From Nymphaea colorata (Eukaryota > Streptophyta > Magnoliopsida > Nymphaeales > Nymphaeaceae), in the NCBI RefSeq assembly GCF_008831285.2, contig NC_045149.1, positions 2,780,500 to 2,844,499 of the forward strand: a stretch of DNA of 64,000 nucleotides, in the 5' to 3' direction. This document shows, piece after piece, positions 44,960-60,207 of the stretch (positions are counted from its first letter, which is position 1; each line of letters begins with the position of its first letter). The position numbers and the translations under genes are program-made. The notes under the pieces were generated by a model. It saw nothing but the letters and a program-made list of their open reading frames with translations. It made no database searches and was not told the DNA's origin.

Positions 44960-46990
44960 CAATTGACTTCTTTTGATGTCCCAAAAAGAGATCGTGCCAT
45001 CATCGATCAGCATCTAAGGTCCAAAGGTTGGAAGCACATCATTATTTTAGGAACAACAAACTAGACAATTATTCATGGAACAATCTTCTTCAAGGTCAAA
45101 CAAGTAATGGTGGAAGAATCATCTCAAAAAGGGGTGCATGTGAGTGCAAGGTAATCTAGTGCATATTAAAATCATGCATATTAAAATCAAAATCAAAATG
45201 CAACGCAAGACTAATGAAAACATAAGAGAAAACTAGATTTTATATGCATTATTTAAGTAAGAACTAAATAAGCAAAAACATGAAATTAAAAGAAAGTGAC
45301 AAGGAAGAGAGGGGCATACTTGACTTTTGTGCCTTCCATAAAGACATTGAAATAAATCTAATCTAGAAAGTAAACATACTAAACTACAACATTAATAAAG
45401 CAACTAAAAGAAATTTAAGGCCCAAGTAAGAAATAAACTAAAGTAAACATGCTAAAAGGAAAAAAAAAACTAAAACATGCATAAAGAAAATAAAAGAAAG
45501 AATAAAAACACTAAATTGCAAATAAGAAAATAAAGGAAAGGGGAAAAGAAATTGCCTGACCTTGGAGACCTGGCCGAGCCTGCTCCCATGACCTCTATAC
45601 TGAGCCTGGTTGAGTCTAGGTTGAGTGGTAATGCAGACGGAACAAGGTATACACAAAACTCTAAAAAGTTACCTTGTTTTGAGCTAAACCTTATGAGTAC
45701 CCAGTTAAAAATTTTACCAACTATTGTGGGCTTCTCTATTTATAGGAGAGAGAATGGGGCGTCCCCCTTGAGACCATCAATATGGAACTAAACTCCTTCC
45801 TCTCTCTTTCCTCTAAAAACTCAAAAAACCATATGTTAAAATGGGTTTTCAATCAAAAAATCATTTGATGCATTCTCGTCCGGACTCTGAATTCAATTCT
45901 ATGAAAAATCACTGTGCACAGAGGAATGCTAATTGAATCTTGATAGAGGTTTCAGATTGACACTGAGTATGGAGAATGAACGAAGTGAGAATAGGAAGAG
46001 GAAAAAAAACACATTAAAAACCGTAGTTTAAAACTAGATATGAAAAAGTGAAATGTTCATTACGACCATACGTACATATCGATTTCGATTTTGACTACAT
46101 GAAGTGCTCAACAAAGAATTCTGCTTGTTTCATGTACTTTCGTGTGAATCAACATTAAGCATGTTGTGAGAAAATCCAGATGCATTTTTGAAAGATAATG
46201 CACATTAAGATCATATCTGGACCTTGGATTTAAGTTTGATACTAGGGCCTAGATTTGAATCCAGATCTTAAGGAAACTCTAGAAGGTGGATCTGGATATG
46301 ATATGAAATCTAGATCATGATTTGATATTTAGGATTTGGAATTTGGAATAATGGAACTGGGTATGTAGAAATAGATCAGTTCTGAGACTTGGATATGAGA
46401 TCTGTACATAGAAATTAGACTTGAATATGAAAATGTAGTTCATGAATATGAAATTGAAGTGTGAACCTCACCCTAGCATGACTTGGGCTAGAAGGGTTCT
46501 GGCTGTATGACATGAACTGGGCTTGGGCTAGGTTCAGTTTTGAAACTGGGTTTAGACCTAAGTTGCACACAACTTTATCGGTTCAACCTGGGTGCCACTT
46601 ATGAAAAACCTTGGTTTATGAGAAATTGGGGTAGGCTGAGCCTGAGCTTAGGCTTACTAAATCCATATAAATGTATATAGAAAACTATTTTAGGTTCATG
46701 AGGTTCTTAAATTAGGGTTTATGAAAATACGTGCATGGTGGTAAATGACCAAAGTACCCATATTTGTGATTTTAGGCTGAGACAGGTTCAGATAAGGAGG
46801 CTGGTTTGAACCAAGGTTATAGAAATAAAGGAAATCATAAACCAAGTTATATGTGGCCTATACCTATATTTATGCAGATAAATATGGCTCAAAAAGGAAA
46901 TGATTGTTTTATACCTCTGTGTATTTTCGAAACTTCAAATGAGTTTCTCAATCTAATTGAATCAGCCTGTGAGCCTACTTCAGCCTTTGG
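44960..46990. other. Noncoding repeat-derived stretch
   Basis: A-rich with small direct repeats (GCATATTAAAATCA twice near 45160 and 45176). The text at 46.2-46.45 kb again has AGATCT/GGATCTGGA-type short words like those at 40 and 42.7 kb. No gene supported. Confidence 0.5.
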
Positions 46991-46992
46991 AA

Positions 46993-47290
46993 TGGAATTG
47001 AATTAAAACCGGGATGAATAAACTCAAATCAAACCAAGGAGAGATTGATTTATACATGATAAATGTGATCCTAATTTGGTTTCAGCTCACTCTATCGGGT
47101 TGAGCTAAAATTTAGTTCAAATATCTAAAAAACAGAGAGGAAAAGAACTCGAAACTGAATTCAACTGAAATTGGGATGAATAAACTCGAACCAAGAAGAT
47201 TGATTTATACATGATAAACATGATCCACCTCTGTTTTAGCTCACTCTATCGATTGAGCTTAAATTGAACTCAAACCACTAAAATCAAGAG
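46993..47290. repeat. Degenerate two-copy tandem repeat, about 155-162-bp offset
   Basis: GGGATGAATAAACTC..TTGATTTATACATGATAAA..TTTAGCTCACTCTATCG..TTGAGCT occurs from about 46993 and again from about 47155. A third, partial copy of the last part (TTGAGTTAAATTCAGCTCAAACC) lies near 48016. Confidence 0.75.
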
Positions 47291-47358
47291 AGAGACAACT
47301 CAGTACTATGTGTCCTCAATCGATCTAGAGTTTTTTACCATCAATATCAAGGGATGCG

Positions 47359-47440
47359 GAAACCCTCAATCAAGGGTTTCAACATGTGAAACCCTCAATT
47401 GAGGGTTTCTGCATTTAAGACCAACAATTGAGGGTTTATG
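47359..47440. repeat. Clustered palindromes with core AAACCCTCAAT
   Basis: A perfect 22-base palindrome lies at 47388-47409 (GAAACCCTCAA and its exact complement). A near-perfect copy lies at about 47359-47380 and a half copy (AATTGAGGGTTT) at about 47425. Together they could fold into cruciforms or bind a dimeric protein; no neighbouring gene explains them. Confidence 0.85.
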
Positions 47441-48276
47441 TGAAACCCTTTACTCCTTTGGGCATTGTTTATAAATTTTTAATATTTGTTGTTAAATGTC
47501 AACAACCTTTTAGTGGTTTCAAATTGTCCTCTTCATTCCATCATTTTGTGCCTCTTTCTTGCATTCATGGTGTCTCTAAGAAGAAGCAGAGCAGTCTTGG
47601 GATTGGGTAGTGGTGTACTGAAAGCAAGCGAAAGAGGACACTCCAATCACTAAAACTCAATATCAGTAAATTTTGGCATTCAAAATGAATTGCACTTGCC
47701 ATCCTATTTTTCCTTTAAGAAAACAACCTTTCAAGCAATAAAACCCATGTCTTGTGCTCCCAAAGTCCCAATTTCAAAAGAATGAATGTCGATGGAAAGA
47801 ATTTCCACCAAATTTGTTTCTGGTGTGAAATTCCAGTCCCTGTTCATGTCAATATTGAACTTGTTTTAACAAGCCCAATGAGTCGAGCTCGAGCTCGACA
47901 TTGTACTTTCAAGCGAGCTCGAGCATACTTTGTTTGAGCTCAAAGTTTCATCAATCGACTCAAGCTTGAGCTGGCCCAACCCGACCTCAGCTCAGCTCCT
48001 TCACTCTTAGCTTCAGTTGAGTTAAATTCAGCTCAAACCCCTAAAAAAAGAGAAAGAAATACCCTAGTGGCAATCTGAAAGATAGTGTAAGGCAAAAACT
48101 GGGGCTGGATGACTCAAAGTGAAATGAAACTTTCTCTCCGTTATGATAAACTTGTTTTGTACTTGGTTGAGCTAGATATCACATTTTTATGTTCTAGATA
48201 CCTCATTTGAGCTATGGGGGAGTTGACTTCAGGTTTGGATGACTTTAGTGAGCTGACTTTAAGAACTCCCAAGGTC

Positions 48277-49315
48277 CTATGTCACAATGGTACGCCCAAA
48301 TGGCCAGCGTACCCATACCGGTACGCTAGTACGGCAATACCGGTATGCTAGTACGGCAATACCGGTATGCCGGTACATGCTGGTAAATTTGGATCTGGTT
48401 CTGGGTCAAAACCAGATCCAATCCATATCATAACCTAAAAAAAAAACCCATGCTTCCTTATCTCGAGTTTCTTCCTTCCCTCGGTGGCGAGTACTTGTAG
48501 CAACATTGGGCAGCGGTGGTGGACGACAGACAGCAGCGGTTTGTTTATTAGGCGGTTTTTAGGGTTGCTGCTACTGTTGCAGATCTCTCAGGAGCTCGAA
48601 AGGTAAATGCCAATAGGTATAATTCAAAATCTGTTTTACCTCATGTTTCTGAGCATAAAGTATCATTTGTTTATGCATTTTCCTTGTGCTCGCTATATTT
48701 TGCATAACTTGTGACTATTCGTTTACTCTTTGTTACGATTTTCTGATTTTTATATAATTGGTAGACCAATTTTCTATTTTACAGATTTATGAACTTTATT
48801 TTTGTCTGCTACAACCTATACGTATTTGTACTTTTGTCTCTTTTTGCCATTCCCTTCTTTCGATCAGGGACTGGTTCTTATTTTGTTCAGTGAGCAATGA
48901 TTCTTGCCTTTGATAGGCTTTAGCTTCTTGACTTTTCATCTTCTTTCAAGGAAGATGGCGGCGCTGGAATGAGTCCACAAATTTTGGAAAATGGGATAAT
49001 CTTGGATGTTATGTTAGTTCAAATTAGAATGGAAAGAGGATGAAGAACTGCAAAAATGACCCATGGAAGGAACATTTTATATTTTTTAGTTTTTTTTATG
49101 ACTTACGATTTTATCTATGGATTCATGGAAGGAACATTGTCTTAATGTGATGATATCATTTGGTTTGTTCAATTTTTTGAATTAAAAATATATAATAATA
49201 TATAATATTCACCGTACCGTCATACCAAGATTTATAAAAACACCGTACCAGTACCCATACCCCCGTACCCATCCGTACCCGCACCCGTACCCATACCCAT
49301 ACCGTTGTGACATAG
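48277..49315. mobile_element. TIR DNA transposon with GTACC-rich ends (1039 bp)
   Basis: The left end is CTATGTCACAATGGTACG and the right end is the complement of CTATGTCACAACGGTATGGG. Flanks are CCAAGGTC (48269-48276) and CTAAGGTC (49316-49323), an 8-bp target duplication with one mismatch, as expected for hAT. Subterminal regions are full of GTACC/GGTAC words; at the left a 22-bp unit (CTAGTACGGCAATACCGGTATG) is repeated in tandem near 48327-48370. The interior holds CT-rich leader-like sequence and a splice-donor-like GAAAGGTAAATG, perhaps from a host 5' end. No transposase is seen. Confidence 0.75.
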
Positions 49316-49729
49316 CTAAGGTCATGTAAAGGTAAGAAAGGGCACAATTGCCCAAATGTTTGGCAATTCTCAAAAATATTGTGAAAATCTATACTTTTCA
49401 AGTCAAGGTGACATGATGAAAGGGTAACACGGTAATTTTTAGCTTGGTGACTAGGTGATCAGTCTCCAGGTGCTCAATTCTAAAATGAAATGTGCTTGTT
49501 TGGTTAAAAAATGACATTTGTTCTTGATTTTGGTCGTTGAAAATCAATTCAAAAATCTCATGGTGAAGGGTAAAACAGTCATAAAAATTTTGGTTATTCA
49601 TAGATGCTCCTTTTTGCTACTAAGCTAGGTACCGTGCTTAAATTCTATCCCTAGAAATACTGAAATTTTTTGAAATCAGACTTTCAAAAAGTATCCCTTT
49701 CAAAATTTCGATATAAAAAATACCATAAG

Positions 49730-52070
49730 TGAATGCTGGTGAAGCGCTTGTGAAAATGCATGAATTTTTTTGTGAAATTCATGTATTCGAGTACATGTAC
49801 TTGTATGCTTGTTTGAGCCAAAGTTGGGAAATCTAACATAAATATGAGGGCATGTGAAATGTTTGTGAAATTCATACAATGGAATGCATGGGCTTGTATG
49901 CTTGTGTGCTCCGAAGCACAGTAATCTCACAAAAATGTGTGTCATTGTTCAATGCTTTGAAAATTTTGATAAAATTCCTTTGGTTGTATTTCTTATATTT
50001 TATAAGAACTTGTATGATTATATTCACTATAAGGACAAAAAAAAGTCTTTTAACCAATGTTATGAGATTCATTTAGAATAATTGTTCTTTCATTTCTAAA
50101 TGATAAGTTAAGAAGACTTACTCTCTATGTCATATGGTTTCTTAGTGTAGGACTTGTCACTATCCTAACTCCCTTTGTAATCATAAAAACTTATTTTATT
50201 ATCAGAGAATTTAAATTAAGCGACATTGACTTTTCAAATAAACATTTTGCTTGCTTTAAATTTTCCTTGAATATGATACTTTTTTGCTTATTCCATTCTT
50301 GTTCTTGCTTCCTTTATGTTTCAAGCTGACCTTCACATGTAGGGGACATGCCTCAATACTCCACAAGCTACAACGTGACTTCATTGCTTTGATGGTCATG
50401 TAGCCTTGTCATGTGTAATGTCATGTCTATCGAGCTCTTCATTAAACTCTTGTAATGAAATTTGGACCGCTGGCACCCAGACTAGCTTGCCATTAGGTAC
50501 CATGTGTAGAATACCCCTCAGACTTGCTTGATCGATCTCAAAAGACTTTAGAAGACATAACCTAGACAAGTTTTCATGAAACACAAAACTTCATAGAATA
50601 GACATGAATCAACTTTATGACTACCTGTTACTTTTGAGTGTAGATCCAGTTAGACAACTCTACTGTCCTGGAGCCCATTTCTCAACACTCATTTTTATTT
50701 TTCCTGTTTTGCTCGGGTCAACTCAGATTCTTATTATCTGATTGAATGTTAATAAAATGTTGTTTTCCCAAGGGTCGAAGTCAATGATATTTAATAGACT
50801 TTTGATTCCTTATGTTTCATCGTGCTTTCTCTAGCTTATGATGTGGTCTTGTTAAAACTTTCGTCTTTTGAAAATGATCAAATCATTGGCTGAAATTTTC
50901 TTGTTTTTTGAGAAAAACTAAAATCATTAAGTAGTTGCAAGATATACTATGATAGCTTATAAGGAATGTTTATCAGACTTGAAATACTTGTGTGAAAATG
51001 AGCACTGGAGTACGACAATGTGCACCAAAGTATAGAAATTTGCATCGGAGTGCAGAAATATGTGTTGAGGTGCATAAGCTTGTATGCACCGAAAGTGAAA
51101 AATCTTACACAATGGTATATTTACTTGTGAACACGAAAGTACAAAATCTTATGCCAAAACACTTTTACTTGGGTGCGCCGAATAACAAAATAATAAATTA
51201 GAACACAGAAGTGTAAACTAGTACATTTACTCGAGTGTGCTGAAGCATAAACTCTTATGTCAAGGTACATTTACTTTGGGGCTGAAGGGAAAAATCTTAT
51301 ACCAAAGTTTGTTTGTTTGTGTGTATCAAAGCGCAAAATCATACATCAAAACATGAAAACTTGTGTATGCTGAAGCCCAAATTTAAGGTTCATGAAATTT
51401 GGGTATACTGAAGTACAAAACTATGTATGAAAGCTCAAACTTTTGAAAACTTATCAATGCTAAATTAGGCCAAAGCACAAATTGAAACTTGTAGGTACAT
51501 GTGTGTGAATGGAAAGCTTATGTGCACTAATATGCAAAGTTGAAAATTTGTATGTGTTTGGGAAATCTTGTGTGCATTGAGGTGCCAAATTGAAAAACTT
51601 GTAGGCCTAGAAATGTAAAATTGAAAAACGTGTATGCACTGAAATGAAAAATTGAAAAAGTAAAGCACTGAAGTGGAAAATTGAAAAATTTATGCCCAAG
51701 GTATGAAATTGGAAAAATTTGTGAATTGTGAAATTAGAAAGCATGTGTGCACCGAGGTGTGAAATTAAAAACTTGTGAAATGAAAAAATGAAAAAGTGTG
51801 TGCGCACCAAAGTGCGAAAATGAAAAACATGTGAAATGTGAAATTAGAAGGTGTGTGTGCACCTAAGTACAATATTCAATATTTAAAAATATATGCGCAC
51901 CAAAGTGTGAAATTTGAAAAGCTTGTATACAAATTGAAGAACTTGTATACCCCCAGAATGTGATGTTCGAAAACTTAAGGTCCTTGAAAAAACTCACAAA
52001 ACTTGGAAAATTGGCATGTACATGGGTGTGAAGACTTGTGGAATGATTTCTGTCAGATTTGAAACTCTTA
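49730..52070. repeat. Degenerate tandem array, TGTGCACCGAAGTGC-type units
   Basis: Units of roughly 35-50 bases with the theme (C)TTGTGTGCACCGAAGTGC(A)AAATTGAAAAA recur many times in 50.98-52.05 kb. A 93-base-spaced pair (TTTGTGAAATTCAT..CTTGTATGCTTGT) lies near 49770 and 49863. The part between (50.0-50.9 kb) is less regular. The array is immediately downstream, on the minus strand, of the gypsy integrase remnant, where elements of the Tat/Ogre type carry tandem repeats. Confidence 0.7.
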
Positions 52071-52309
52071 TTAAAAGAAAACATTTTATGGGCATTTCAC
52101 ATGTGGCTTCTGTTGCTCCTTTTGTAAAAAATGTGCCTAGTATGAAGGGCAATGAAGAGAGTGCATGAATAGGAGAAAGAGAGATGAATCTGGCCATCAA
52201 AGAGAATTTGTAGTGATAGGAAAATTCTAATACAAGTAGATTGTACATATAACTATGCATATGAGGAGCATTTACAGGATCAAATAATTCAACCTCATCC
52301 ACATCTTAG

Positions 52310-53137
52310 TCGATACTAATTGCCTAGCAAGATTTCTTTGATGACATAAGACCCATCCCAATCTGGGGTCCACGTCACACGAGGATGATTCTTCCATAGG
52401 ATGATTGATTTTAACATTAACCCCTTGATTTTGAAATTACATCCAATCACTGATTTGGCATAATGCCAGGCTATCCTTTCCTTATATGCATTTGCATGTT
52501 CTGCAACTTGTAGTCTTTTCTTATTGAGCAGGTCAAACTGTAACATCCACTGCTTTTTTTATTAGTCTATGGGTAGTTCCATAACTGATGCAAACTTGTA
52601 AGTTGGCTTATGTACATGTAAAGGCAGGACCAAGGTGTGCCATGTACCAGTTCTACTAAGGTGGCATTGGTAGGAATTCTTATTGTAGTCCAGTAACCCC
52701 ACAAGGCATCATGTAATTTTTCATGCAATCATGGCATACCTCTACTATCATTTCCATGATTTAGATTAGGATTTGTTTGTTGCTTTTACTTGGCCGTTTC
52801 CTTGTAGACAGTAGGATGCCGAAAAATGGTTCTTGATCCTAAACTTTGAGTAGAAATCATGCATCCACTCATTCTTGAATTGTGTTTCATTATCAGACAT
52901 GGTATCATGTAGCACATAAAAAAAAAATGTATTCATGTGGATGAAAGAGAGGACATGCTCTCCTTTCATGATTCTCAGGGTGAAAGCCTCCACCCACTTG
53001 GTGAAATATTCTATTGTAGTAAGGAAATAGTTGTGTTCATTTCATGCAAAAGGATAAATGGGGCCTATTATATTTTCCTGCATCAAACACTCACTTTGAA
53101 AAAACCTATGGCAATACCACAAAATATGTTACACTAG
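52310..53137 (-). pseudogene. Ty3/gypsy integrase remnant (non-chromovirus type)
   Basis: The minus strand at 52766-53000 reads VEAFTLRIMKGEHVLSFI, then MSDNETQFKNEWMHDFYSKF and ASYCLQGNGQVKATNKS: the integrase core with the second aspartate (S-D-N) and the Q-x-N-G-Q-x-x-A-T-N-K motif. The glutamate usual in that motif (N-G-Q-x-E-A-T-N) reads K-A-T-N. The piece at 52316-52546 is the C-terminal part (NKKRLQVAEHANAYKERIAW, YAKSVIGCNFKIKGLMLK) typical of Tat/Athila-like elements. A frame change separates them, and RT is absent: the sequence is cut at about 53.14 kb by long repeat copy B. Confidence 0.8.
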
Positions 53138-53155
53138 AGCATATATGGTGACAAC

Positions 53156-55690
53156 CTGTGGCACACCCCAACCCTTTTGACCCTCAGAATTTTTTTTTTC
53201 TAAAGATAAAACATTGAGGTGTGACGACACAGCGATTCAAAATGAGATGAGCCAAGCAATACAAAACAATGGGGCAAACTTGCATTTATATAACAATTTC
53301 AGTTGATGCAAAAATTACATCAATGTGTATGACCAAAAATTGCCCCAAACCATATGACTGATGCCCAACAACAACAAGACATCAATATAACCCAAAACAC
53401 GATGCGCCGGCACTACAAACAACCCAAAACCTTCCCAGTAGGATGTGAGTGAAGCCATCTGCTCAACCTGTTACCCCGGGTCTGCCAAAACCTGAAAAAG
53501 AAAAACAACTGAAGGCTTAGCCTTCGCAGTATGGTAACAAGCCAGAAAAATCCCTAACCTCTAAGGTAAAGGCTCATAAATGAACTAATCACAAATAACA
53601 TACAACTTTGCATAACATATCATTATCATTTTAATCATTTACATTAACTTTAGTGAATTGACCATTTTTGTGGGTGCAATACACAGGCATGTGCACACCG
53701 CGGGCGGCCTACAGCAGGGAGACAACCCTCATGGTGGCTTGAATCGATATGGATACATTCATGCTGCAGCGGTAGAGCAGTCATCCATGAATGTGTAAAT
53801 TCCAAGGAGAGATACTCAGCCTTCCCTAGGACACCCAGGATGAGAAGGCGGGAGCCCAACGCTCCAAGCACAACACACAACAGTACCTTAGGGCCTTGCA
53901 CCGCCTGCGCTCCGAACAAGCGACACCAATGGCGAAAGCGGGATGTCTCTCAAACACATTGCCACAACCCACTGGCCTCCCATCTCTTATTATTTCTTAT
54001 TTAACATTATAAAAACACAATCACAAGACGACCAGCTAGCTCATGAGGTTGGTTCACTCCACGAGTGCACCCATACCTTTAAATGCCTCCACACCAGGCT
54101 ACGTAAATAATTAACATTTTTAACTAGCCGTCAAAGCAAATACGGGTACAACTACCCTTCAATTTCATTCATTTGTATCATGCCCAAGGCAAAGCATACG
54201 AAAACATTACAACATTCACATCACTTATCACATCAATCATATCTTTCAAAACTTAGCCAAACCACAGAGAGTAGTCTGGATCTGTGATTGGCACGTAGCT
54301 GTCCTATGCAGTTATCATTCTAAGATGGTTTCTAATGAACAGTTGGGGTCGAAGAGACACTCGACTCGATACCCCACCTCATCTGTCATAAGCAGTTATC
54401 AATTCTAGCATGCACATACAATTACATAGTAATTTTTAAAACAAAACTTATCACATAAACAATCAATTCTCATGTATACAATCATTCAATCACATCATGG
54501 ACATAGGATCCAATGATACTCAAAACACACAGTCTAGTTGGCCCCAGGTCCCACCATACCTGTCGCACGTCGCCAAGATATCCAAAATGCCTCAAGCTAC
54601 AACCTAGTCACTTAAGGTCTACTGGACGTGCCCGGTGTACCTGCAAACACAATGAAAAGGTAAGTTCTATACTCGCTTCGCTTTACAATTCATACCAATG
54701 TAAAATATAATCATTGAGGCAAGTCATCGCCTCCAAAGGCTGTCGACGAGTAGTATCGACTCACAAGACCCTCCAATAGGCCTCTTTCCAATCCTTTGAG
54801 GTTGTGACCAAACATCTAAACTCAAAGCTTCGATCAATCCATCACTAACACACTTCTCAATATCTTTCTTTAGTTGAGGTGCCTACCCAATACCCTCAAC
54901 TTGCATGCTCTTCCCCAACTAACCAAGAATTACGCCCGTCGCAATAGTATGAACCGTAAGTTGTAGAAACAGTCCTATCTCTCCTCAACCACGTCCAACC
55001 CCTACCATGTTTTCCAATAGCTTCAAAAAATCAACAACTCATACTAAAGAGATAGATGTACACATGGATTCTTGTTCTTCTCACAAATAGTCATAAACTT
55101 CCCCCAAAATAGCAACATCGCTAAAAAGCTATCCAAAACATCAAATAATGAGTCTAGCATACTTAAACAATAATTATACATGCTCTAATAAATATTACAC
55201 AGCAATCTAAGCTCGATTAGATCTTGCTTACCCCAATTCAACAGCTCAAACTGCTGCGATCCTTCCGGCAGCCACCTCACGAGTCCAAGTGGTCTCCAAG
55301 TGGCTAAAATCCAATGCCGCCACCACCAAGGCCTTCAAGTCGCTGTTATGAGAGGGAAGACCAGTCCCCCAAGCTGAAATCCGATCAAACAATCGTAAAT
55401 AGGGTGAGATTTAGTAAAAAAGAGGTCAAAAGAAGGGTCTGCCGTTTGAGTAGGACCTCCCGTAGCTGCGAGGGAGGAGGCTAAAGTCAAATGAGAGAAA
55501 GAGGGCACGAGAGGATGGGAGTGAGGCTGCACACGTGAGGGAGAGAGAGACCGCATGAGCAGGAGAGGGGAAGCTTGGCAAGAGAGAGAGAATGTGGGCA
55601 GAGAGGGTTCAAATAAAGAGGAGAGACAGACGGGGAGGGTGAGAAGGCGCGAGAGAGGCGGAAGAGGGAGATAGCATTGTAAGCATTCCA
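53156..55690 (-). repeat. Long dispersed repeat, copy B (inverted relative to copy A)
   Basis: The reverse complement aligns with 10060-12838 along its length. In copy A order: C/T-rich start (about 55430-55690 on the plus strand as purines), GGCCTTGGTGGTGGCGGCAT, AGCTTAGATTGCTGTG, GGGCACGTCCAGTAGACCTT, GGCCAGTGGGTTGTGGCAAT, GTAGGCCGCCCGCGGTGTGC, and an end in GGGTTGGGGTGTGCCACAGG at 53156. Copy A has a short extra piece (near 11470) not present here. Both copies have a frame for A-C-V-L-H-P-Q with similar neighbours, discussed under rejected items. Confidence 0.7.
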
Positions 55691-56189
55691 ACAATGAGGT
55701 TTGACATGATTCTAGGAGGTGCACTGTTGTAAAGGAGCATATTAAGATTAAGAGGATGGAAAGCATGAAAATCTTCTGCCTGATATTTGCAGGGTCAAGC
55801 AGATAAGTTTTTAGTATAATATCTCACATGAATTCATTATTAAAAAACATCACTATTTTTTCCACGTATGTTTTGTTCAATTAAGGTGCTTGGTAGCTAT
55901 GTCAAATATTTGTTGTCACAAGTAGAAATTATATTTCATTTTTTCAGATTTTTATTGAGATAACATGCTTCCCTTTTACCACATGTGAGAACACATGTTC
56001 TAGCTTTTCTTCCGAACCTTCATTACAATAGCTTACCCATGGCGGTGAATTAGTGAGATTTAAAAATGATTAGCTAGTCAATGGAAGAAATAGTTATATT
56101 GCGTAGACACTAACATGAGTATCAATGGTAAACATGGCTAATCTTGGAAAACTGAACTCTCTCTTTATATACACACATGTGCACACACA

Positions 56190-58190
<2,001 letters not shown>

Positions 58191-58192
58191 AT

Positions 58193-58367
58193 TGTTGACA
58201 TGAGAGAAGAAAAAACGTAATTTCTATATTCAATCTCTTACCCTAACCCTTACTTAAGGGAGAATTAGGGTAAACAACATAATTACAATGAAAACCAGAA
58301 AGTTATCTAAAATTATTAAAGAGGGGTCAGGTTTTTTAATATTCAAAAACCTGCCTCATTGTCAACA
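58193..58367 (-). repeat. 3' LTR of the 58-kb copia
   Basis: 175 bp, TGTTGACATG..GTCAACA. The ends form a short inverted repeat (TGTTGAC/GTCAACA). Confidence 0.95.
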
Positions 58368-58374
58368 CTCCCCC

Positions 58375-60207
58375 TCAGGCTGGAGCATAGATATCTACCA
58401 TGCTCAGCTTGTTACAACACTTTGAAAACTCACTAATTGCAAGAGCTTTAGTAAAGATATCAACATTTTGTTCCTCAGAGACCACATGAGTGGTACAGAT
58501 CACTCTTCCTTGAACTAAATCACGAATGTAATGACAGTCTACTTCAATGTGCTTAGTTCTTTCATGGAAGACCAGGTTGTTTGCAATATAGGTGGCTACC
58601 CTGTTATCACAAAACATTGTCATAGGTAGTTGAACTAGAATGTCTAGGCTTTCGAGCATTGATTTAACCCATGTTAATTCTGTTGTTGTTTGGGCCATAG
58701 CCCTATATTTTGACTCTGCACTAGACCGTGAGACCAGATTTTGTTTCTTGCTCCTCCAAGATATAAGATTTCCTCCTACAAAAATGCAAAACCCAGTAGT
58801 GGATTTTCTATCTTCAATAGATCCTGCGTAGTCTGCATCACTGTAGGCTTGGACATCTAATGTTTTCCCTTTCTTGAATAGTAGTCCTTTGCTAGGAGAA
58901 GATTTTAAGTATTGAGTATCATCAATGCAGCTTCCCAATGAACCTTCCTTGGTTTCTCCATAAACTGACTCAGCTTTCCCACAGCAAAGCTAATATCTGG
59001 TCTTGTAATTGTCACATAAAGAAGCTTTCCAATCAAAGATCTGTACGTCTTAGAATCTACATGCTATGCCATGTAAATGCAATCGTGGATGCATGGGAAT
59101 GGTGGCAGGTTTTGCCCCCAACATTCCTGTTTCTTGTAATAAGTCTAAAATGTATTTTATTTGAGAGAGGACCATTCCTTCCTTACCACGAGCCACTTCT
59201 ATCCCAAGAAAATATCTCAACTGTCCAAGATCTTTTGTGACCAAATGCTTTTGAAGAAATGCTTTGGTCTCAGATATACCTTGTTTATAGTTGCCTGTCA
59301 ATATAATATCATCAACATATATTGCCAAGATAACCATTCCCAATGCTCCCTTCTTAACAAACACTGAATGATCAAGAAGTGACCTCTGGAATCCACTCTA
59401 TGAGACAATATTAGATAGTTTATGAAACCACGCACGGGGACTTTGTTTCAGTCCATATATGGCCTTTCTCAATTTGCACACCTTCCCACACTTCTCCTGA
59501 ATCCCGAAGTCAGGTGGTTGTTGCATATAAACTGTCTCCTCAAGATCGCCATATAGGAACACATTTTTAGCATCCAATTGATGTGTATGCCAGTAATAGT
59601 GAACTGCAAGAAAAATCAAGAGACAAATGGTCCCTAACCGAGCAACTGGTGAGAAGGTGTCAAAGAAATTAATACCATACGTCTGAGTATATCCTTTTGC
59701 AACCAGCCGAGCTTTATAGCGTTCAAGAGTTCCATCTGCATGGTATTTTACAGTAAATACCCATTTAGAGCCCACAATATCACAACCTGAAGGTGGATCA
59801 ACCAGGTCCCACGTGTGGCGTTCTTGTAAAGTATGTATTTCCTCTTCCATAGCCCGGCACCAATTAGGGTCTAGTAATGCTTGCTGATGACAAGTCGAAG
59901 TAGGATAAGTAAATAGAGAATGAATGAATTGTTGCACCTTGTCACTTATGTATGCAGAAGTCACGTACTGTGAAATGGGATGAATGGTGCACTGACGTTT
60001 ACCCTTCCTCAAGGCAATAGGGAGATCCTGCGAGTCAGAGATAACCGGAGGTGAGGAATCAGGTACACTTACCTCAGGAGAGGATGATGGAGGAGAGCCA
60101 TGTGAGAGTCCCTGTCGATGAGAGTAGACTAAAGGCGGATTTGAAAAATGACTCCGGGTGGGAGATGGACTCGAAAGGGACATAAGTGGGAAAGGTGGGA
60201 TTGGCAA
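58375..60207 (-). pseudogene. pol: RT and RNase H of the 58-kb copia
   Basis: 60207-59398 contains the linker ([18 protein letters not shown]) and the RT N-part ([46 protein letters not shown]). An in-frame TAG at 59398-59400 interrupts it. 59364-59050 carries the catalytic box IYVDDIILTGN and LRYFLGIEVARGKEG. Between about 59050 and 58930 the correct reading lies in another frame (two compensating indels). 58938-58375 carries RNase H: YSDADYAGSIEDRKSTTGFC, SRSSAESKYRAMAQ (K for the usual E) and [19 protein letters not shown]. Confidence 0.9.

Noticed and set aside
45438-45656. 72-codon minus-strand hydrophobic frame
   Set aside because: Produced by A-rich plus-strand text; no domain, no start context, no splice support.
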